From: Roseiarcus sp963755075
GTDB lineage: Bacteria > Pseudomonadota > Alphaproteobacteria > Rhizobiales > Beijerinckiaceae
Assembly (NCBI GenBank): GCA_963755075.1
Contig: CAVWKL010000127.1
Coordinates: forward strand, 1 to 13,850
Reading direction: 5' to 3'
DNA: 13,850 nt
Part shown: positions 1-6,917 of the stretch, one piece after another
Numbering within the stretch: position 1 is the stretch's first letter
How the letters are laid out: each line of letters begins with the position of its first letter
Notes under the pieces: generated by a model
Databases searched by the model: none
What the model saw: the letters and a program-made list of their open reading frames with translations, nothing else
Told to the model about the DNA's origin: nothing
Made by a program: the position numbers and the translations under genes

Positions 1-48
1 AGGTGGCAGGATTCGGGGCGCTTTGTCGAGCCGCGCGATCAGGCGGGA

Positions 49-65
49 GGGCGAAAAGACCGCCC
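49..65 (-). terminator. Possible weak hairpin after glgA
   Basis: A 5-bp GC stem (GGGCG at 49-53, CGCCC at 61-65) with a 7-nt loop lies just past the glgA stop codon. There is no T-run after it on the minus strand, so an intrinsic terminator is not well supported. I see no gene in bases 1-69. Confidence 0.2.
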
Positions 66-69
66 CCCT

Positions 70-1563
70 TTAAGCGAGCGATTGATAGAGCGCGCCGTAG
101 CGGCCGGCCGAACGGGTCCAGGCGAAGTCTTGCGACATCGCGCGGCGGCGCATCGCCTTCAGGCGGCCGAGCGAGGCGAACGCCGCGGTGGCGCGGCGCA
201 CCGCGCGCGACAGCGCGTCGGCGCTCTCCGCGTCGAAGAGGAACCCGGTTTCGCCATCTTCGATGGTGTCGGCCAATCCCCCGGTGCGACGGGCGATCGG
301 CAATGAGCCGCTTTTTTGCGCGTACATTTGCGCAAGGCCGCAGGGTTCGAAACGCGACGGCATGAGAAGAAAATCGCTGCCGGCGAAAATTCGCCGCGCC
401 TCGCCGTCGTCGAAGCCGATGATGGCTCCGACCGCGCCGGGATGGCGACGACGGAGGTCCAATATCGCGTCCTCGAAGCGTTTCTCGCCGCTCCCGGTGG
501 CGACGATCTGCCCGCCGTCGGCGACAATTTCGTCGGCCGCTTCGATCGACAGGTCGACGCCCTTCTGATGGACGAGCCGGGATATGATGGCGAAGAGCGG
601 CCCCTTACTGACCGCCAGTCCGAAGGACTTGCGCACCAGGCCGGCGTTGGCGCGCTTCCACGCCTCGAAATCGATCGGGGCGCTGTCGGGGCCGTCCGCT
701 TCGAGGCCACTGCCGTCTTCGATCCCATTCAGGATGCCGGTCAGCTTTCCCTCGCGCGCGCGGTCCGCCAACAGCCCGTGAAGCCCGCAGCCCAATTCGG
801 GGCGGGTGATCTCGCGCGCGTAGGTCTCGCTGACGGTGGTGACGTGGGAGGCGTAGTAGACGCCGGCCTTCAGGTAAGAGAGCTGGCCATGGAACTCGAT
901 CCCGTTCTGGGCGAACGCGCGTTCGGGAATGCCCAGTCCGGCGAGCCTCTCGGGCGAAAACAGCCCCTGAAAAGCCAGATTGTAAATCGTCATCACCGAA
1001 GGCGCACGAACGCCGAGCCATTCGAGATAGCCCGCCGCGATCGCCGTCGGCCAATCGTTGAGGTGCAGCGCCGCGGGCGTCCAGGCGGGGTCGCCGAGGC
1101 CCGCGGCCATTTGGGCGGCGGCGAGCGAGAGCCGCGCGAAACGCAAATCCGCGTCGGCCCACGGCTTTCCCTCGCGATCCGCGTAAGGGGTTCCCGGGCG
1201 CGCAAAAAGCTGCGGGCACAGCAAGACATAGACGATCAGACCGTCTTCGGCGGCCATTCGCCCCAATCGGCAGGCGGGGATTTCGGCCCGGCCGGGCAGC
1301 TCCACGGCGCTTTCGAGCGCGAATCGTCCCTCGACGACTTGGGGATAGCCGGGGATCAGGATGCGAACGTCGGCGAAGCGCCTCACCGCGCGCGGCAGCG
1401 CGGCCGACACCACGCCCAATCCGCCAACCTTGACGAAGTCCGACATCTCCGGCGTCACGAAGAGGATCCGTCGGCTCGACCGGCCCAACTCATGCGCATC
1501 CGGGTGCGGCCGTTCGTTCCCCGCAGTATCATCGGGATTGGTGGCGATCCCCGCGCTGTCCAT
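70..1563 (-). CDS. glgA: Glycogen/starch synthase-like glycosyltransferase (GT5, GlgA-like)
   Basis: This 497-residue protein resembles GlgA, which moves glucose from ADP-glucose to the end of an alpha-1,4-glucan in the cytoplasm. The usual bacterial length is about 480. The N-terminal starch-synthase domain begins near residue 32 with the KVGGL motif at 45-49. The C-terminal GT-B domain carries SRLVHQKG (Arg329, Lys334) and SRFEPCGL (403-410, Glu406), followed by RRTGGLADT. I chose the ATG at 1563, which follows GGGGAGG by about 11 nt; a TTG at 1593 would add 10 residues. About 30 non-conserved residues precede the first domain. Several usually conserved positions differ. The Asp of KTGGLAD/KVGGLGD is Val51, HAHDW is HLNDW, HNLAYQG is YNLAFQG (Tyr194), and the NGID-x-x-W segment is NGIEDGSG. 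Family assignment is firm, but substrate and activity are less so. No glgB, glgC, glgP or glgX is in the window. It lies 105 bp downstream of a BON gene on the same strand and could share its transcript. Confidence 0.88.
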   Translation of the reverse strand: MDSAGIATNPDDTAGNERPHPDAHELGRSSRRILFVTPEMSDFVKVGGLGVVSAALPRAVRRFADVRILIPGYPQVVEGRFALESAVELPGRAEIPACRLGRMAAEDGLIVYVLLCPQLFARPGTPYADREGKPWADADLRFARLSLAAAQMAAGLGDPAWTPAALHLNDWPTAIAAGYLEWLGVRAPSVMTIYNLAFQGLFSPERLAGLGIPERAFAQNGIEFHGQLSYLKAGVYYASHVTTVSETYAREITRPELGCGLHGLLADRAREGKLTGILNGIEDGSGLEADGPDSAPIDFEAWKRANAGLVRKSFGLAVSKGPLFAIISRLVHQKGVDLSIEAADEIVADGGQIVATGSGEKRFEDAILDLRRRHPGAVGAIIGFDDGEARRIFAGSDFLLMPSRFEPCGLAQMYAQKSGSLPIARRTGGLADTIEDGETGFLFDAESADALSRAVRRATAAFASLGRLKAMRRRAMSQDFAWTRSAGRYGALYQSLA

Positions 1564-1668
1564 GGGTTCTGCATTCCTCCCCGTCGGAATCAATCCCCGC
1601 CCCGAGCGAATGCTTTCGTCAGGGGGAAGGGAACGCCGTACAACGCAAGAAAAACTCGGATCGCGTCT

Positions 1669-2217
1669 TTACGAGAGCGACGCCAGCCGGCTGGAGGCGG
1701 CCTCGCGGCGGCCCGCGTTCGCCGCGATGGCGTCGGTCGGCGCGATCGCATGGCCATGATGGGCGGCGCCGATCCGGCCGTTCGAAGCGACCCGAATCTG
1801 GTTGGTCACGCCGACGACGCCATGGGTGTTGCGAACGTCCGCCTCAGCGGAGCTCTTTTGATAGGGCCATTCGACTTCGCCGGTCAGAGTGACCCAGCCC
1901 CTCTCGCATTTGGCGCTCACCCGATCGCGCGGCACCGCGAGGTCCCAGTGGAGGGCGTTCAGAACGTTGGCGGCGATGGCCTCGAAGCCGCGTCGGGATT
2001 GTTCCGCCGGGCAGACTTCGAGTCCGTCGACGACCCGCCGGACGCCGGGCACCCCTTCGACTTTGTACTTGGCCGCCAACTTCTGCGCGTGCGTGTCGAC
2101 GTCGCCGCTCAGGGTCGCCACGCCGTCCCGCACCGTCGCGAGAATGCGGGAGACGTCGATCAACGGCTCCAAGTAGAGCGCGCTGAGCACAGCCTGCTCT
2201 AGGGTTTGGTCCATCAT
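1669..2217 (-). CDS. Two-BON-domain protein, copy 1
   Basis: This 182-residue protein has two BON domains, at about 5-70 and 79-146. Each shows the typical V-x-x-G-x-V-x-L-x-G-x-V pattern (VRDGVATLSGDVD and CERGWVTLTGEVE) followed by a helix and a V-x-x-V-x-N/D-x-I/L ending. BON domains (named after OsmY) are small alpha/beta modules linked to envelope or stress functions, and OsmY also has two. Unlike OsmY, this protein has no signal peptide, so it is probably cytoplasmic. A tail of about 36 residues after domain 2 is low-complexity and rich in Ala, Arg and His. The start ATG is preceded by GGGAGCGAGG. It is a tandem paralogue of the gene at 2655-3203: the stretch DRVSAKCERGWVTLTGEVE is identical in both. 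The exact role is unknown; stress-related binding is an inference from the family. Confidence 0.87.
   Translation of the reverse strand: MMDQTLEQAVLSALYLEPLIDVSRILATVRDGVATLSGDVDTHAQKLAAKYKVEGVPGVRRVVDGLEVCPAEQSRRGFEAIAANVLNALHWDLAVPRDRVSAKCERGWVTLTGEVEWPYQKSSAEADVRNTHGVVGVTNQIRVASNGRIGAAHHGHAIAPTDAIAANAGRREAASSRLASLS
1870..1935. repeat. 66-bp direct repeat shared by the two BON genes, copy 1
   Basis: Bases 1870-1935 and 2856-2921 align without gaps with only two differences (T versus G, C versus G). The block encodes the second BON domain core in both genes. Flanking parts of the same two genes are clearly less similar. Confidence 0.85.
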
Positions 2218-2654
2218 GGCCTCGCTCCCGTCTGCAGCATCCGCCCGCCCCTTGGCGCGGAATCCGGCTGCGTGGGCTGCGCGCGTCGCAGGAGAAGGGT
2301 GACTGCCGATTGGGGCCGCGCGCTCGACTCGTTAGCGACGCCGCTGAACCCGCCGCCGCCCGCACAAAAAGCCTGGAAGGGCGACGGATACTCATCCCTA
2401 TATTTCGCTCTGCCTTTGTCTTCTCAGCAGGTCAAAATCGGGCCTCTTTCGCGTCTACACCTTGGGTTAACATGTGTCAACGAACATCTTGCCGAAGAAC
2501 AGCAAAGTTTTCGCGCTAAAATTTCAAATGTTAATAAGTAGCGCCTCACTGTGGCGAAAAGATCGCCAAATTCCGTCGCGCGCGTCCGCGACCGACCCGC
2601 CGCCGGCGTCCTTCGACACGGGCGCGCCCGTCGCGCGCCGCTCGCTTGCCACGC
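2218..2654. other. Intergenic region between the BON genes
   Basis: This 437-bp region holds the leader and presumed promoter of the downstream BON gene (minus strand). Its middle part, about 2460-2540, is noticeably AT-richer than the surroundings and contains an FNR/FixK-like palindrome at 2467-2480. I see no convincing open frame, RNA gene or terminator. Short open frames here lack both a ribosome-binding site and recognisable protein character. Confidence 0.6.
2467..2480. promoter_or_regulatory. FNR/FixK-like palindrome upstream of BON copy 1
   Basis: The plus strand reads TTAACATGTGTCAA, and the minus strand reads TTGACACATGTTAA. This is one base away from the CRP/FNR-family pattern TTGA-N6-TCAA. 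Its centre lies about 256 bp upstream of the BON start codon. The equivalent position before BON copy 2 holds a better match. A long leader would be needed if it acts at the usual -41.5 position. Binding by FNR or FixK is an inference. Confidence 0.4.
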
Positions 2655-3203
2655 TTACGAGAGTGCGGCTCGCCAACCGTGGGTCGCCTCGCGATCGTCG
2701 GCAATCGACCTCGCCGAAGCGACGAATTCGATCGCCTCGTCGCGACGGGCCGTCTCGACCTTGGCGCGCTCGCCAACCTTGATTTCGTTGGTCACGCCGA
2801 CGACGCCGCGAATCCTGCGGACATCCGCTTCGGCCGAACTCTTTTGATAGGCGCGTTCGACTTCGCCGGTCAGAGTGACCCAGCCCCGCTCGCATTTGGC
2901 GCTCACCCGATCGGGCGGCACGGCGCAATCCCAATAGAGGGCGTTCGCCACCCGCACGGCGAGGTCGTCGAGGCCTCGCTTGGACTTCCCGGGCGTGCTC
3001 ACCTCGAGTTCATCGATGACTTTCTTGACGCCCAACACGCGCTCGGCGGTTAATTTAGCCGCCGACTTTTGTGGGTAAGCGTCAATATCGCCGGTCAAAC
3101 TCACGACCCCGTCCCGCACCTTCACCCAGATGCGGGCGGCATTGATCAAACGTTCCAAGTGGAGCGCGTTGCGCACCGCCTGCTCCAAGGATTGGTCCGT
3201 CAT
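2655..3203 (-). CDS. Two-BON-domain protein, copy 2
   Basis: This 182-residue paralogue of the gene at 1669-2217 has exactly the same length and the same architecture. BON domain 1 spans about 4-70 (VRDGVVSLTGDID), BON domain 2 about 79-146 (CERGWVTLTGEVE), then comes a charged C-terminal tail. There is no signal peptide or membrane segment, so it is probably cytoplasmic. A strong ribosome-binding site, GGGAGGAGG, lies just before the ATG. Domain 2 is much better conserved between the copies than domain 1 or the tail, and a 66-bp part is almost identical at DNA level. The gene is separated from copy 1 by 437 bp containing its own promoter-like region, so the two are probably transcribed separately. 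The molecular role is not known; a stress-related role is inferred from the family. Confidence 0.87.
   Translation of the reverse strand: MTDQSLEQAVRNALHLERLINAARIWVKVRDGVVSLTGDIDAYPQKSAAKLTAERVLGVKKVIDELEVSTPGKSKRGLDDLAVRVANALYWDCAVPPDRVSAKCERGWVTLTGEVERAYQKSSAEADVRRIRGVVGVTNEIKVGERAKVETARRDEAIEFVASARSIADDREATHGWRAALS
2856..2921. repeat. 66-bp direct repeat shared by the two BON genes, copy 2
   Basis: Partner of 1870-1935, with 64 of 66 bases the same, in the same orientation and reading frame. It covers the beta-hairpin core of BON domain 2. Confidence 0.85.
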
Positions 3204-3705
3204 GGCCTCCTCCCTTTGTTATTGTCAGCCTTCGCCTCGGCCGCACGGGGAAATTGCCGCATCCCGGGCTCCACGCCCGCCCCCGGCGTCGCCGACTCGC
3301 CCGCCGCTGATCCCTCATGTCGCTCGTACGCTCGGCTGAGCCGCAAACATTCGCTTTTCTCGTCCCGCCGGCCTCCGACCGGTGGCGGGCGCAAATAGAG
3401 CACTCAACGTCTATCCGATTCGGTTGCATTGACACAAGTCAATATTTGTATTCCGAGGAATTATCATACTTTTTACACGGGCAATCTTTACAGTGGGAAT
3501 AGCAATTATGATATTATCCAATTGTGGCGACATGATTACCTAATCGCGACACAGCCGCCTGCGGCGCGGGATGCCCGCCGGGGATGGGCTGAAGCCGGAA
3601 GGCCGCCAATGCGGGGCCGCAATTCCGGACGCGCCAAAGCTGCAGGAATGGCCGCCGGGCGGCCGCGGAGGCGCGATTGCGGCGGCGCGTCCGTCGGCGC
3701 CGCGC
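3204..3705. other. Divergent intergenic region between BON copy 2 and the B12 operon
   Basis: This 502-bp stretch carries regulatory sequence for a minus-strand BON gene and possibly for the plus-strand btu operon. A marked AT-rich island spans about 3425-3545 inside otherwise very GC-rich DNA. It contains a perfect palindrome (3429-3442). It also has a plus-strand promoter-like pair, TTTACA at 3487-3492 with GATATT at 3510-3515 (17-bp spacing) or TATTAT at 3512-3517. The sequence from 3546 to 3705 is GC-rich again. I see no convincing gene in it. Confidence 0.55.
3429..3442. promoter_or_regulatory. FNR/FixK-like perfect palindrome upstream of BON copy 2
   Basis: TTGACACAAGTCAA is two perfect 5-bp half-sites (TTGAC, GTCAA) with a 4-bp spacer. 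One more A/T pair on each side extends it to ATTGAC-N4-GTCAAT. It matches the TTGA-N6-TCAA pattern of FNR/FixK-family regulators. Its centre is about 232 bp upstream of the BON start codon. It could also act on plus-strand transcription toward btuB. The regulator is inferred, not shown. Confidence 0.5.
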
Positions 3706-3734
3706 TTGCACGGATTGGCGAAAGGTCATACTCG
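3706..3734 (+). promoter_or_regulatory. Candidate promoter for the riboswitch-btu transcript
   Basis: TTGCAC at 3706-3711 is a fair -35 match and is followed after 17 bp by TACTCG at 3729-3734, a weak -10. The predicted start of transcription would fall just before the first riboswitch helix, which is the expected arrangement. The TTTACA/GATATT pair at 3487-3515 is an alternative that would give a leader of about 450 nt. Confidence 0.3.
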
Positions 3735-3741
3735 TAAAACG

Positions 3742-3942
3742 TCATTGGCGATCCGGCGCGAGCCGGGTCAAACGGGAACGCGGTGCGGTCCGATCCCTCT
3801 GGGGTCCGGGCCAAGGCCGCGGCTGCCCCCGCAACTGTAAGCGGCGAGCCGCTCTCCATGTGATCCACTGGAACCCCGAGGGTTCTGGGAAGGAGGAGAG
3901 GGGCGAGAACCCGCGAGCCAGGAGACCGGCCTTTGATCGTGC
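3742..3942 (+). promoter_or_regulatory. Cobalamin (adenosylcobalamin) riboswitch
   Basis: The order and spacing of the conserved blocks match the cobalamin aptamer. They are GGGAA plus CGGTG (3774-3785), the block with CCCCCGCAACTGTAAGCGG ending at 3843, CCACTGG through GGGAAGG (3865-3894), and GCGAGCC leading into the B12 box AGCCAGGAGACCGGCC (3916-3931). GCGATC at 3748-3753 can pair with GATCGT at 3935-3940 to close helix P1. It lies directly upstream of btuB in the sense orientation. The family binds adenosylcobalamin and lowers expression of uptake or synthesis genes. Only about 37 nt separate P1 from the start codon, and no T-run terminator is visible, so control of ribosome access is more likely than premature termination. 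The outer boundaries are approximate. Confidence 0.93.
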
Positions 3943-3952
3943 AACCCTAGCC

Positions 3953-3975
3953 GCCGTCGGTGGGACGGCCGGAGG
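3953..3975 (+). promoter_or_regulatory. Hairpin abutting the btuB ribosome-binding site
   Basis: GCCGTC (3953-3958) and GACGGC (3964-3969) form a 6-bp stem with a 5-nt loop, one base before the ribosome-binding site GGAGG (3971-3975). The btuB ATG follows 4 nt later. The position suggests an expression platform that hides the ribosome-binding site in one riboswitch state. The pairing is read from sequence; the mechanism is inference. Confidence 0.4.
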
Positions 3976-3979
3976 AACC

Positions 3980-6019
3980 ATGTTCAAAGCCGCATTGCGG
4001 ACCGCCAGTCGGGCCGCGCTTATCGCTATCGCGCTATCCCCGGCGCACGCCTCTTACGCACGCGCTGACGAATTGCCCGACATCACGGTGACGGCCGATC
4101 GGATCGTCGAACCGGTCGGCGAGACCGGCGCCTCGGTGACGATCATCCCCGCCCCCGAGGTCGAGAAGCTGGGGGCCAAGGGCCTCGCCGACGTGCTGCG
4201 CGGCGTCGCCGGAATCGACGTCGTCGAAAACGGCGGCGTCGGCTCGGCCACGCAAGTCACGCTGCGCGGCTCGAATCCCGGCGAAACGCTGGTGCTGATC
4301 GACGGCGTGCGCATTGGCGACCCCTCTGCGACCGACGGCTCGCTCGATTTCGGCAATCTGTCGGTCGTCGACGTCGAGCGCATCGAAGTGCTGCGCGGGC
4401 CGCAATCGGCGCTCTACGGCTCGGACGCAATGGGCGGCGTCATCAACATCATCACCCGCAAAGGCGCCAAGACGCCGCATCGGACGGTGACGGTCGAGGC
4501 GGGCAGCTACGGCACGATCTCGACGCACGCGACGATGTCGGGCGGCGACGACGTCTGGACCTATTCGCTCGGCGTCAACGCGCTGCATTCAGACGGCTTT
4601 CCGCGCTACGGCTACCGCATCGACCGGCCGATTGTCGACGGCCTCGGCCCTCTGCCGCCTCTGCCGGCGGACGATCCCACCGACAAAGGGGGGGCGAGCG
4701 GGCGGTTTTCCTATCGGCTCTCGGACCAGGTCACGATCGACGCCGGCTTCTCGATTTTCGGCAACGCGCTGCGCTTCGACAACCCGGACGCGTTCCTCTC
4801 TCAGGCCGATGTGTTCAACCATTACAACGTCTCGCAGACGCTGATCGCCGATGGCTTCGTGCGCGCGAACGTCGATTCGTTCGGCGGGCTGCTGCATAGC
4901 CAGCTCACCGCCTTTAGCAACGTCACCAACCGCAACATCTGGGAGACCGAGAGCTGCTACGATATCCTCGGCAACGCGTTCAATTGCCGGTCCGGCTATC
5001 AGGGCGCTCGCTATGGCGCGGAATACCAGGGCGATTGGAAGCTCGGCGCCTTCGGCGGACTGACCATCGGCGTGCGCAACGAGACGGAGACCGCCAGCAC
5101 TTCGCAGAGCCCCAATCCGAACGATGGGTCGTTCACGCCGATCAGCGCGCAGCAGACGACGAACTCGATCTTCGCCGAGCATCGCCTGACGCTCGGCGAC
5201 CGCCTCGACCTCACGCTCGGCGGGCGGGTCGACTCGATCGAACAAGGGCAGACCTTCGCCACCTACCGCGCGACGGCGGCCTATCGGATCGACGAGACGG
5301 GAACCAAGCTGCGCGCGAGCGTCGGAACCGGCGACAAGGCTCCGACCCTCTATCAGCGCTTCAGTCCCTACGGCGATCCGACCTTGGCGCCGGAGCGGAG
5401 CTTCGGATTCGACGCCGGGGTCGACCAGAAGCTGTTCGACGGTCGTCTTGTCGCCTCGGCGACGGTTTTCGACACCCGCTATCGCAACCTCATCGATTTC
5501 GCCAGCGTCTCGTCTTGCCCTCAGAACGCCTACACGATTTCTGCCGGCGGCTGCTACTATAACGTCGGCACTGCGGAGACCAGGGGCGTCGAACTCTCGG
5601 CTGACGCGGTCCTCGTCCCGGACATATGGCGCGCGCGGGCAAGCTACACCTATCTCGACGCGCGCGATCTCGACACCAATCCCTCTGATGCCGACGCCGG
5701 GCTTCAGCTGTACCGGCGACCGCGCAACAAGGGTCAGCTCTCGCTCATCTACGACGGCGTCGCCAAGCTCGAACTGGAGGCGCGCCTGACGCTTGTTGGA
5801 TCGCGCTTAGACGACTACTTCAACCCGATGACGTTCGCGTCCTCGAACGTGGTCCTGGCGCCCTACGCCAAGCTCGACCTCCTCGCCAATTACAAGTTCA
5901 ACGACAATTTCGCCATGTTCGGCCGCGTCGAGAACGTCACCAACGCGCGCTACGAGGAAGTGTATGATTACGGCACGGCGGGGCGCTCCTATTACGCGGG
6001 GATCAGTTACAGTTGGTGA
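3980..6019 (+). CDS. btuB: TonB-dependent vitamin B12 outer-membrane receptor (BtuB)
   Basis: This 679-residue protein should be a 22-strand outer-membrane barrel importing cobalamin with energy from TonB. A signal peptide occupies residues 1-29 (basic start, LIAIAL core, cut after YARA). A TonB box, DITVTAD, is at about 34-40. The plug domain covers about 45-160, with DVLRGVAGIDV, LIDGVRIGD, IEVLRGPQSALYGSDAMGGVINI. The barrel follows and ends in an aromatic residue (ISYSW), as outer-membrane assembly requires. E. coli BtuB is about 615 residues, so this one is slightly longer. The ATG at 3980 follows GGAGG and lies downstream of the riboswitch; the open frame continues upstream through the riboswitch but that part is not protein. 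The riboswitch and the btuFCD genes make cobalamin the most likely substrate, rather than iron-siderophore. Confidence 0.94.
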   Translation: MFKAALRTASRAALIAIALSPAHASYARADELPDITVTADRIVEPVGETGASVTIIPAPEVEKLGAKGLADVLRGVAGIDVVENGGVGSATQVTLRGSNPGETLVLIDGVRIGDPSATDGSLDFGNLSVVDVERIEVLRGPQSALYGSDAMGGVINIITRKGAKTPHRTVTVEAGSYGTISTHATMSGGDDVWTYSLGVNALHSDGFPRYGYRIDRPIVDGLGPLPPLPADDPTDKGGASGRFSYRLSDQVTIDAGFSIFGNALRFDNPDAFLSQADVFNHYNVSQTLIADGFVRANVDSFGGLLHSQLTAFSNVTNRNIWETESCYDILGNAFNCRSGYQGARYGAEYQGDWKLGAFGGLTIGVRNETETASTSQSPNPNDGSFTPISAQQTTNSIFAEHRLTLGDRLDLTLGGRVDSIEQGQTFATYRATAAYRIDETGTKLRASVGTGDKAPTLYQRFSPYGDPTLAPERSFGFDAGVDQKLFDGRLVASATVFDTRYRNLIDFASVSSCPQNAYTISAGGCYYNVGTAETRGVELSADAVLVPDIWRARASYTYLDARDLDTNPSDADAGLQLYRRPRNKGQLSLIYDGVAKLELEARLTLVGSRLDDYFNPMTFASSNVVLAPYAKLDLLANYKFNDNFAMFGRVENVTNARYEEVYDYGTAGRSYYAGISYSW

Positions 6020-6023
6020 GGCC

Positions 6024-6917
6024 GTGACGAAGCCGGCGAGGCGGGGCGGGGCGAGCAGGGCGCTCAGGCTGGCGCATTGTCTTGCGCTCGCCCTTGCGCT
6101 GGCCGCCGCCGGGGGCGCGCTCGCGGCGGAGCCGGCGGCCAAGCCGCAGCGCATCGTTTCGATCAACATGTGCATGGACGAGCTCGTCCTGCGCCTGGCC
6201 GATCGCGACGCCATCGCGTCCGTCACCTGGCTTTCGCAAGATCCACGCAACGCCAATATGGCGGAGGCGGCGAAGGGCCTGCCGGCCAATAACGGGCTCG
6301 CCGAAGAAGCGCTCTCCTACCACCCCGATCTGGTGCTCGCCGGCCCGTTCACCGAGCGCTCGACCATCGCGTTGCTCAAGCAGGTCGGCGCGCCGGTGGT
6401 CGAGTTCGACGTCCCCGAGACGTTTGACGGCGTCCGGCGGCAGATTCGCGACGTCGCGGCCGTCCTCGGCGAGCCGCAGCGCGGCGAGGCGCTAGTCGCC
6501 GACATCGATCGCGGCCTGGCGCGGATTTCGGTCGATGCGAACCGTCCGCCGCTCAACGCGATCATCCTCCGGCCAAACGGTTTCACCGTCGGGCCGGGAT
6601 CGCTGGTCGACGAGATTCTGCGACGCGCGGGCATGACGAACCTCGCCGCCCGGCTCGACGTCGGCGTCTATCAGCAAATTCCTTTGGAACGGCTGGCCGT
6701 GCTCGACGCCGACGCGCTGATCGTCGACAGCGAAGGCTTCGCCGAACCCTCGCTCGCCACCGAGGCGCTGCGTCACCCGATCGTCGCCGCGCTGACCCGT
6801 CGCATGAGAGTCGTTCCGCTGCCCTCGCGGCTGTGGACCTGCGCCGGGCCCGCGCTGGTCGATGCCGTGCGGACGCTCGCCGAGGCGACCGCCGAGGCGC
6901 GGGAGAGGCGCAATTGA
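6024..6917 (+). CDS. btuF: Periplasmic cobalamin-binding protein (BtuF-like)
   Basis: This 297-residue protein belongs to the class III periplasmic binding proteins (BtuF/FepB/FhuD fold) and should carry cobalamin from BtuB to BtuCD. A signal peptide is clear: basic residues at 3-16, a hydrophobic core LALALALAAAGGALAA, and cleavage near residue 35. The mature part opens with RIVSINMCMDELVLRLA and contains YHPDLVLAG and the long linker helix typical of this fold. I chose the GTG at 6024, 4 nt after the btuB stop, with GGTGAGG overlapping that stop. An ATG at 5964 would lie inside btuB and put about 45 residues before the hydrophobic core. The gene overlaps btuC by 4 nt. An iron-siderophore binding role is possible from the fold alone, but the riboswitch argues for B12. 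Confidence 0.87.
   Translation: MTKPARRGGASRALRLAHCLALALALAAAGGALAAEPAAKPQRIVSINMCMDELVLRLADRDAIASVTWLSQDPRNANMAEAAKGLPANNGLAEEALSYHPDLVLAGPFTERSTIALLKQVGAPVVEFDVPETFDGVRRQIRDVAAVLGEPQRGEALVADIDRGLARISVDANRPPLNAIILRPNGFTVGPGSLVDEILRRAGMTNLAARLDVGVYQQIPLERLAVLDADALIVDSEGFAEPSLATEALRHPIVAALTRRMRVVPLPSRLWTCAGPALVDAVRTLAEATAEARERRN

Noticed and set aside
316..2202. 628-codon open frame on the plus strand opposite glgA and BON copy 1
   Set aside because: It is antisense to two recognisable genes, is rich in Arg, Gly and Asp typical of shadow frames in GC-rich DNA, and shows no domain.
3677..3979. Possible 101-residue N-terminal extension of BtuB
   Set aside because: This stretch is the cobalamin riboswitch. 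The ATG at 3980 has a ribosome-binding site and begins a normal signal peptide.
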